From positions 18,426,220-18,490,219 of the forward strand of contig NC_089275.1 in NCBI RefSeq assembly GCF_963678975.1: a stretch of DNA of 64,000 nucleotides, written 5' to 3'. The position numbers and the translations under genes are program-made. Origin of the DNA: Dysidea avara. Its lineage: Eukaryota; Porifera; Demospongiae; Dictyoceratida; Dysideidae. Shown here piece after piece: positions 58,001 through 64,000 of this stretch. The notes under the pieces are model-generated. The model made no database searches. It saw nothing but the letters and a program-made list of their open reading frames with translations, and was not told where the DNA came from. Every line of letters begins with the position of its first letter. Positions within the stretch are counted from its first letter, which is position 1.

Positions 58001-60510
58001 TGAACTCTCTACATGGCAGTTTCTTTGTAGCTGAACTCTCTACAATGTGACTTCTTCTAGCTGAACTCTCTACAGGGTGACTTGTTTCTAGCTGAACTCT
58101 CTACAGGGTGACTTGTTTCTAGCTGATCTCTCTACAGGGCAATTTGTTTCTAGCTGGTCTCTCTACAGGGCAATTTGTTTATAGCTGAATTCTCTACAGG
58201 ATGCTTTGTTTGCAGCTGAACTCCCTACAAGGTAACTTCTACTAGCTGATCTTTCTACAGGGCGATTTGTTTGTAGTTGAGTTCTCTACAGGATGTTTGT
58301 TTGCAGCTGAACTCTCTACATGGCAGTTTCTTTGTAGCTGAACTCTCTACAATGTGACTTCTTCTAGCTGAACTCTCTACAGGGTGACTTGTTTCTAGCT
58401 GATCTCTCTACAGGGTGATTTGTTTCTAGCTGGTCTCTCTACAGGGCAATTTGTTTATAGCTGAATTCTCTACAGGATGCTTTGTTTGCAGCTGAACTCC
58501 CTACAAGGTAACTTCTACTAGCTGATCTTTCTACAGGGCGATTTGTTTGTAGTTGAGTTCTCTACAGGATGTTTGTTTGCAGCTGAACTCTCTACATGGC
58601 AGTTTCTTTGTAGCTGAACTCTCTACAGGGTGACTTGTTTCTAGCTGAACTCTCTACAGGGTGATTTGTTTCTAGCTGGTCTCTCTACAGGGCAATTTGT
58701 TTGTAGCTGAATTCTCTACAGGGTGCTTTGTTTGCAGCTGAACTCCCTACAAGGTAACTTCTTCTAGCTGATCTTTCTACAGGGCGATTTGTTTGTAGCT
58801 CAGTTCTCTACAGGGTGATTTGTTTGCAGCTGAACTCTCGACAGGTGATTTGTTTGTAGCTGAACTCTCTACAAGGTGATACTTCTAGCTGATCTCTCTA
58901 CAGGATGACTTGTTTCTAACTGAACTCTCTACAGGGAGATCTGTTCATAGCTGAACTTTCTACTGGGTGATTTGTTTGCAGCTGAACTCTCTACATGGTG
59001 GTTTCTTTGTAGCTGACCTCTCTACAGGGTAACTTATTCTAGCTTATCTTTTTACAGGGCATATTTGTTTGTAGCTGAGTTCTCAACAGGGTGATTTGTT
59101 TGCAGCTGAACTCTCTACATGGTAGTTTCTTTGTAGCTGAACTCTCTACAATGTGACTTCTTCTAGCTGAACTCTCTACAGGGTGATTTGTTTCTAGCTG
59201 ATCTCTCTACAGGGTGATTTGTTTGTAGCTGAACTCTCTACAGGTGATTTGTTTGTAGCTGAACTCTCTACAAGGTGATACTTCTAGCTGATCTCTCTAC
59301 AGGATGATTTGTTTCTAACTGAACTCTCAACAGGGTGATCTGTTCATAGCTGAACTTTCTACTGGGCCATTTGTTTGCAGCTGAACTCTCTACATGATGG
59401 TTTCTTGTAACTGAACTCTCTACAGGGTGATCTGTTCGTAGCTGAACTCTCTACAAGGTGATTTGTTTGCAGCTGAACTCTCTACATGGTGGTTTCTTTG
59501 TAGCTGAACTCTCTACAAGGTAACTTCTTCTAGCTGATCTATTTACAGGGCATATTTGTTTGTAGCTGGAGTTCTCTACATGGTGATTTGTTTGCAGATG
59601 AACTCTCTACAATGTGACTTCTTCTAGCTGAACTCTCTACAGGGTGACTTGTTTCTAGCTGATCTCTCTACAGGGTGACTTGTTTCTAGCTGAACTCTCG
59701 ACAGGTGATTTGTTTGCAGCTGAACTCTCTACATGGTGGTTTCTTTGTAACTGAACTCTCTACAAGGTAACTTCTTCTAGGTGATCTTTCTACAGGGTGA
59801 TTTCTTTGTAGCTGAACTCTTTACAATGTGACTTCTTCTAGCTGAACTCTCTACAGGGTGACTTGTTTCTAGCTGATCTCTCTACAGGGTGACTTGTTTC
59901 TAGCTGAATTCTCGACAGGTGATTTGTTTGCAGCTGAACTCTCTACATGGTGGTGGTTTCTTTGTAACTGAACTCTCTACAAGGTAACTTCTTCTAGGTG
60001 ATCTTTCTACAGTGTGATTTGTTTGTAGCTGAATTCTCTACAGGGTGATTTATTTGCAGCTGGACTCTCTACAAGGTGACTTCTTCTAGTTGAACTCTCT
60101 ACAGAGTGATTGATTATTTTGCAGCTGAACTCTCTAAATGATGGTTTTTTTGTAGCTGAACTCTCTACAAGGTGATTTCTTCTAGCTGGTCTTCTCTACA
60201 GAGTGATTTGTTTGCAGCTTAACTCTCTACATGGTGCTTTCTTTGTAACTGAACTCTCTACAGGGTGATTTGTTTGTAGCTGAACTCTCTACAGGGTGAT
60301 CTGTTCATAGCTGAACTATCTACAGGGTGATTTGTTTGCAGCTGAACTCTCTACATGATGGTTTCTTTGTAGCTGAACTCTCTATAAGGTGACTTCTTCT
60401 AGCTGATACAGGGTGACTTGTTTCTAGATGAACTCTCTACAGGGTGACTTGCATGTAGCTGAATTGTCTATCAGATTAACTGTTTGTAGCTGAATTCCGT
60501 ACAGAATATC
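55100..60510 (-). repeat. 31-bp satellite array, about 174 units, with higher-order structure
   Basis: On the plus strand the unit reads TGTAGCTGAACTCTCTACAG followed by GGTGATTTGTT, the reverse complement of the left array. The marker GAGTTCTCTACAGGATGTTT recurs near 55770, 56046, 56260, 56536 and 56750, alternating spacings of about 276 and 214 bp, which gives a roughly 490-bp higher-order repeat of about 16 units. Spacing becomes less regular after 56.8 kb, and the final 1.7 kb is less regular still. Recent unequal exchange or amplification is the likely cause. Confidence 0.9.
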
Positions 60511-60572
60511 TTGCAATGTGATATAATTCTATAATGGAGTAAGTTATAAACGTAGCTGAATGCTCTATTAAG

Positions 60573-60601
60573 GTGACTGTTCTATTAGAGTATCTCGATC
60601 T
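60573..60601 (-). repeat. 28-bp dispersed motif at the outer edge of the right array
   Basis: GTGACTGTTCTATTAGAGTA with TCTCGATCT, mirror of 31806-31834, again next to a second partial copy (TGCTCTATTA). Confidence 0.8.
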
Positions 60602-61642
60602 CGCATTTGCTACACGTAGTTGCCTTTCGGATCATAATTCAGTGGTTTGTAATCCGATTCTTCTGTACTACTGCAAGGACTTTCTATGATAATTATTCCA
60701 GCTACATACTGATTGTCAGCTCATTGCTCTAAGCGGTTTGCCTGGTAGATGTGAAAACTAATTGTTTTTTTATTCACAATAATCGATCGCGTAATTTTGA
60801 CACAGGTTGGGTTTTGTGTCATATCTCCATGGTCTTTATCTCAAATACTTTCAAACCACAAAAAGGCACTCCTACGATGGTTACTCCATCTACATATCAA
60901 TTTTCAACTCATTCCTCCAAGGGGTTTACCCTGTAGTCGTGACAGACCTTCGACCTTATTTTACGCACATAATCGGTCATAACTCCGTGAATGTTCATCG
61001 GATTCCTACCAAAGTTGGTACTGAGATCCGCCTTAATGAGCCCTTCAAGTGTGCCAATTTCAGCCCTATCCGAGTACGCATTCGTGTTTTATGGCAGATT
61101 TTGCGAAGTGTGCGAAATGAAGAAGAAAAATACGAAGAAATTAAAACGAAATGTTGTTCGCTCGTATCTCGGAAATGGCTGGACCGATTTTCTCCAAATG
61201 TGGTATGTAAACTCCCATAACTGGCCGGCACGTCTGTAGCAAATTTGGTTCCAATCGCATAAAGGATCACAGAGCTACATAGGTGTGAAAATTGCGTTTT
61301 CTTTCTTCCTGTTAATATACTCACGGTGTGGCGCGCCGGCTAACCCACATGTTTTTGAAGCGCACAGTTTTGAGCCTACGTTTCGCTATTGGTGTGGGAT
61401 TTCTTCTTGTACTCGTGTGTTTTTGAATGAGAGTTCTTATGACACTTTTCGTGGACACTGCACCCGAAAGAACCACAACTGGCAACACAATTTTACCCCT
61501 ACTATAGAAGACCCAGCTGGCATGAGCACCTCTACTATCACAGATACCGATTGTGAAAGCACCCAAGAAGCCGACACGGATGGTACTCGAGAAGACACGG
61601 ATGGTACTCAAGAAGATATGGATGGTACTCGAGAAGACACGG

Positions 61643-61675
61643 ATTATTATTATTAGCACTTTACAGTGACCAGCA
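61643..61675 (+). repeat. Repeat fragment inserted in the acidic coding repeat
   Basis: ATTATTATTATTAGCACTTT and ACAGTGACCAGCA interrupt the run of 21-bp GATGGTACTCGAGAAGACACG units, with coding repeats on both sides. Confidence 0.6.
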
Positions 61676-62511
61676 ATGGATGGTACTCAAGAAGATATGG
61701 ATGGTACTCGAGAAGACACGGATGCAATTGCTACCTCTCATGATTTAAGCGATGTTGTGGCGGAGGCACATGATCCCGATCAGTCAACTTCAAATTTGTT
61801 GCTTTGTAAAGACGATGTTAAGACAGCTGCAGCTAAGTTTATTCTCACTTTAAAGGAAAAGTTTAAACTAACACAAGTGTCACTTGATTATACTGTGAAG
61901 GCAGTAGAAGAGTTAACTTGCTTTCTAACGAGTCAGATTCAGGGCACCCCTCTCCATTTGATGAATTGAAGACTGAACATCAGCAAACTAAGTTTTTCAA
62001 AGAAAACTTTGGACTTGTTGTAAGTGGGCATATTTCAGAGTAGCATGCATTTATTTAATTCCTAAGCAGGAACCAGTGTCTTATGAGCTAGGCACTTCAT
62101 TCAGGTACCAGCAGACTGGCGCAAAGCGACGACTGGTAGAAGTGCAGGAAACTTGCCAGTATGTTCCACTTCTGCAAAACTTAGAAAAACTGTTGAATAA
62201 CCAAGATGTTTATCGAGAGGTATACTTTGTGTTTGGAAGGTATGTACTTTGCATTTGTTTGTGTTTTAGGTTACTCAATCACATGCAAGAGATGATGACC
62301 TTATTGGTGATTTTTGTGATGCCTCCTTATACAGCACTCATCCACTGTATACTAGTAGTGATCAATCCCTTAGCTTCAATTTATCATCTACTATGATGAA
62401 GTTGAAGTGACCAACCCCCTTGGATCCTACAAGGGAGCATAAACTATGTAAGCCTTACAGAATTGTCAATTGTGTAATGTCAGCAATGACTTAACTATTA
62501 AAACCCTTTAA

Positions 62512-62911
62512 GGACCACCGCCGGTATATTACATCTGAACTAAGCCTTTCTTTCATTGAAAGCCCACCGACGTAACATTACATCCAAGTGTATTGGCAGT
62601 AAACGAACGGCTATAACTCCACAACACTTCAAGCTACAAGGCTTAAACAAAGGCCATTTTATTTGCCATTCAAATGTAATCTTTTTGATATACAAAGCCG
62701 ATATGTTACATAAACTAAAATCAAAAAATATTTAGTACAAACCTAAAAACTAACCTTGAGAGTAGATTGATATACAAGATTACGTAACATTGATAAAATG
62801 GTGGACATTTTTTCAACTAAAAAAAAGATTGCTCCCCAGTGTTGAAAACTCACCTTGTTGTTTGTAAAAGGTTAGTTGTATAGTGAGACATTGCATACAT
62901 TTCTATGGTCC
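62512..62911. mobile_element. Possible TTAA-flanked MITE in an intron
   Basis: GGACCACCG ... ATGGTCC is bounded by TTAA on both sides. CACCGCCGGTATATTACATC and CCACCGACGTAACATTACAT repeat near the left end. Terminal similarity is only 6-7 bp, so this is tentative; the TTAA target would suit piggyBac or Kolobok. Confidence 0.35.
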
Positions 62912-64000
62912 TTAAAGAATTTTGTATGCTTATCAATATGTTGTTCTTGGTATTATTAACACATTTCACTTGCAGCACTATTCTATTACACACTGGGTAA
63001 TATTCACCCAAAACACCGCTCAATTCTGAAGACAGTACAATTGATAGCTGTCGTCACTTATCCACTTTTAAAAGAGTATGGATATGAAGCTGTTTTGCAG
63101 CTTTTCGTAAATGACATGAATAAGCTCAGAAAGGTACTTTCGTGTATGTTTGAGGTTTTAAAATATTTGTTGGTTTGATTGCAGGGAATTTTGTTAACAA
63201 TAAACAATAAAGAGGTCCCTGTAAAAGGTGCTGTTTTAGCCATGCTTGCTGATACTCTAGCTGCACATTCAATTGGAGGGTTTAAAGTTGGAGTTGGGTG
63301 GTCACTTCGAAAATGCAGAAACTGTTTGACCACTAAAGAGACGATGAGTGTTAAAGTAAGTAAATGTTTTTTTTGATTGATTTTTTTAATACCAGCCCTA
63401 TGGCACGCACTCTAGAGTGAAAAGCTTAGCCTATAGTTGGAAAAGCAAAACAAGAGTCCTATTGTCCTATATCAAGCTCACTGCTTTTTGTACTGGGAAA
63501 ATAATTATCCACAAACGTTTTCTGCTCAAAATTTTGGATGAATGGCAATCCGGAAAATATTTCCTTTGTTGAAAATAACCTGCTATAAGGTACTGTACTG
63601 TAGTTACTTTTTAGTAGCTAATGGTTGAGCTATTTCATTTTGTCTTGTAAGTAGCTATGGCACAAGAATGCATCAAATCAAAGGCATCACATTGAGCCAA
63701 CTCACCTAGAAGTTTCAGTGCTTGTCAATGGCAGTTTATATTTGTACTAATGATTGCACTAGTTTAATACTTATGCACTGTATATTTTATGCAAGGTAGG
63801 GGTAGTTGTGCATGGTCATTCCGGTACATGTTTCTGTGGATTGTATCTCATTCATGGAAAGTGTGCTTAGTGCCATAAAAATGTAAATACAGCCCGCTTA
63901 TCCTGCTTATCTCTTTGAATTTATGCATTCAATTCTTTACTTACAGTTTCAAGAGAACATGTTTGTTCTAAGAAACCCAGACAACTACGATTGCCATTGT

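Larger units (their letters stand above)
31060..61341. mobile_element. Giant fold-back-like structure with satellite-bearing arms
   Basis: AGCCGGCGCGCCACACCGTG at 31060 and its reverse complement ending at 61341 bound two inverted arms with the same internal order of parts. By eye the outer 145 bases of the arms agree at roughly 85-90%. Tandem-repeat arms recall Drosophila FB and sea-urchin TU fold-back elements. No target duplication is visible at the outer ends, and homology at the inner side stops exactly at the ends of a palindromic MITE in both arms. Two separate inverted insertions of one satellite-carrying element, for example a Helitron- or Helentron-like one, would therefore look the same. 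Confidence 0.45.
54684..61341 (-). repeat. Right arm of the giant inverted pair
   Basis: Read on the minus strand from 61341 it repeats the left arm's order: subterminal block, 28-bp motif (60573-60601), 31-bp array, AT-rich spacer with the GGCCTATGGCCAGC box and palindromic MITE. It is about 1.6 kb longer, mainly because its array is longer. A 137-codon frame at 60807-61220 mirrors one in the left arm with free amino-acid change. Confidence 0.75.
61342..64000 (+). pseudogene. Multi-exon transposon-like gene, C2H2-type start, truncated by the window edge
   Basis: It begins directly outside the right arm. The first block has a C2H2-like finger (YWCGISSCTRVFLNESSYDT, then H-C-x-R-K-N-H) followed by an acidic run of the 7-residue unit DTDGTRE. 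Further coding lies to a donor at 62020. Exons 62070-62219 (EPVSYELGTSFRYQ, YVPLLQNLEKLLNN), 62270-62447 (YYDEVEVTNPLGSYKGA), 62976-63133 (FYYTLGNIHPKHRSILKT), 63185-63355 (MLADTLAAHSIGGFKVGVGW, LRKCRNC) and from 63947 (FQENMFVLRNPDNYDCHC) have AG/GT borders and compatible phases. I associate this pattern with a large family of transposon-derived proteins in cnidarians, sponges, amphioxus and fish; I cannot name the superfamily. Frame disruptions near 61945, 62380 and 62440 and an inserted repeat at 61643-61675 suggest a dead copy. Confidence 0.65.

Noticed and set aside
60807-61220. A 137-codon frame in the right arm matching a shorter one in the left arm
   Set aside because: At least eight replacements occur in about 43 aligned residues, with no sign of protein-level constraint.

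Overview
This is an AT-rich, intron-bearing metazoan window dominated by transposable elements. The style (TRIM-type NHL propeller exon, ankyrin repeats carried one per exon, very many MITEs and long palindromes) suggests a sponge, perhaps an Amphimedon-like demosponge. That is an impression from family content, not a proof. No rRNA, tRNA, CRISPR array or bacterial-style operon was recognised. A 200-base assembly gap lies at 29991-30190.

Layout. 1-18 kb: an exon-like reading frame at the left edge, a long palindrome (887-1734), an apparently whole hAT-type transposon with an uninterrupted 920-residue transposase (1872-5475), then MITEs, tandem duplications and a LINE remnant, with little or no host coding. 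18-24.7 kb: a decayed piggyBac-like transposase, a short hAT-related MITE, a 34-bp minisatellite, the 3' part of an endonuclease-bearing retroelement and a LINE tail. 24.9-31 kb: a 1.6-kb fold-back, a MITE with a near-perfect 8-bp duplication, and a ladder of about 99-nt exons on the minus strand that each encode one ankyrin repeat (one split by a MITE, one with an in-frame stop).

31-61.3 kb is the most striking part. Two arms of about 5.0 and 6.7 kb (31060-36101 and 54684-61341) are inverted copies of each other. Each runs, from the outside in: a unique subterminal segment, a 28-bp dispersed motif, a large array of a 31-bp repeat, an AT-rich spacer and a palindromic MITE. They enclose 18.6 kb holding an NHL beta-propeller exon, a pogo-like transposase remnant, a nested fold-back (40075-43228), a 2.4-kb hAT-type element that itself contains a Harbinger-like MITE and a CR1/jockey-type LINE 3' end, and a nested pair of elements of a family with 5-bp target duplications and CCATAGATAAT termini (46834-53650 and, inside it, 48401-50870 with its own genes). 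The layout resembles Drosophila FB or sea-urchin TU fold-back elements with tandem-repeat arms, but two independent inverted insertions of one satellite-carrying element is an equally serious explanation.

61.3-64 kb: a multi-exon gene of a transposon-like protein family (C2H2-like start, then exons with canonical splice sites) runs off the right edge; this copy carries frame disruptions.

The loci do not form a pathway. What links them is insertion history: target duplications and nesting let several elements be ordered in time, and a 28-bp motif (core CTCTAWTAGAG) recurs about 19 times, inside several structurally unrelated MITEs and at the outer edge of both satellite arrays.
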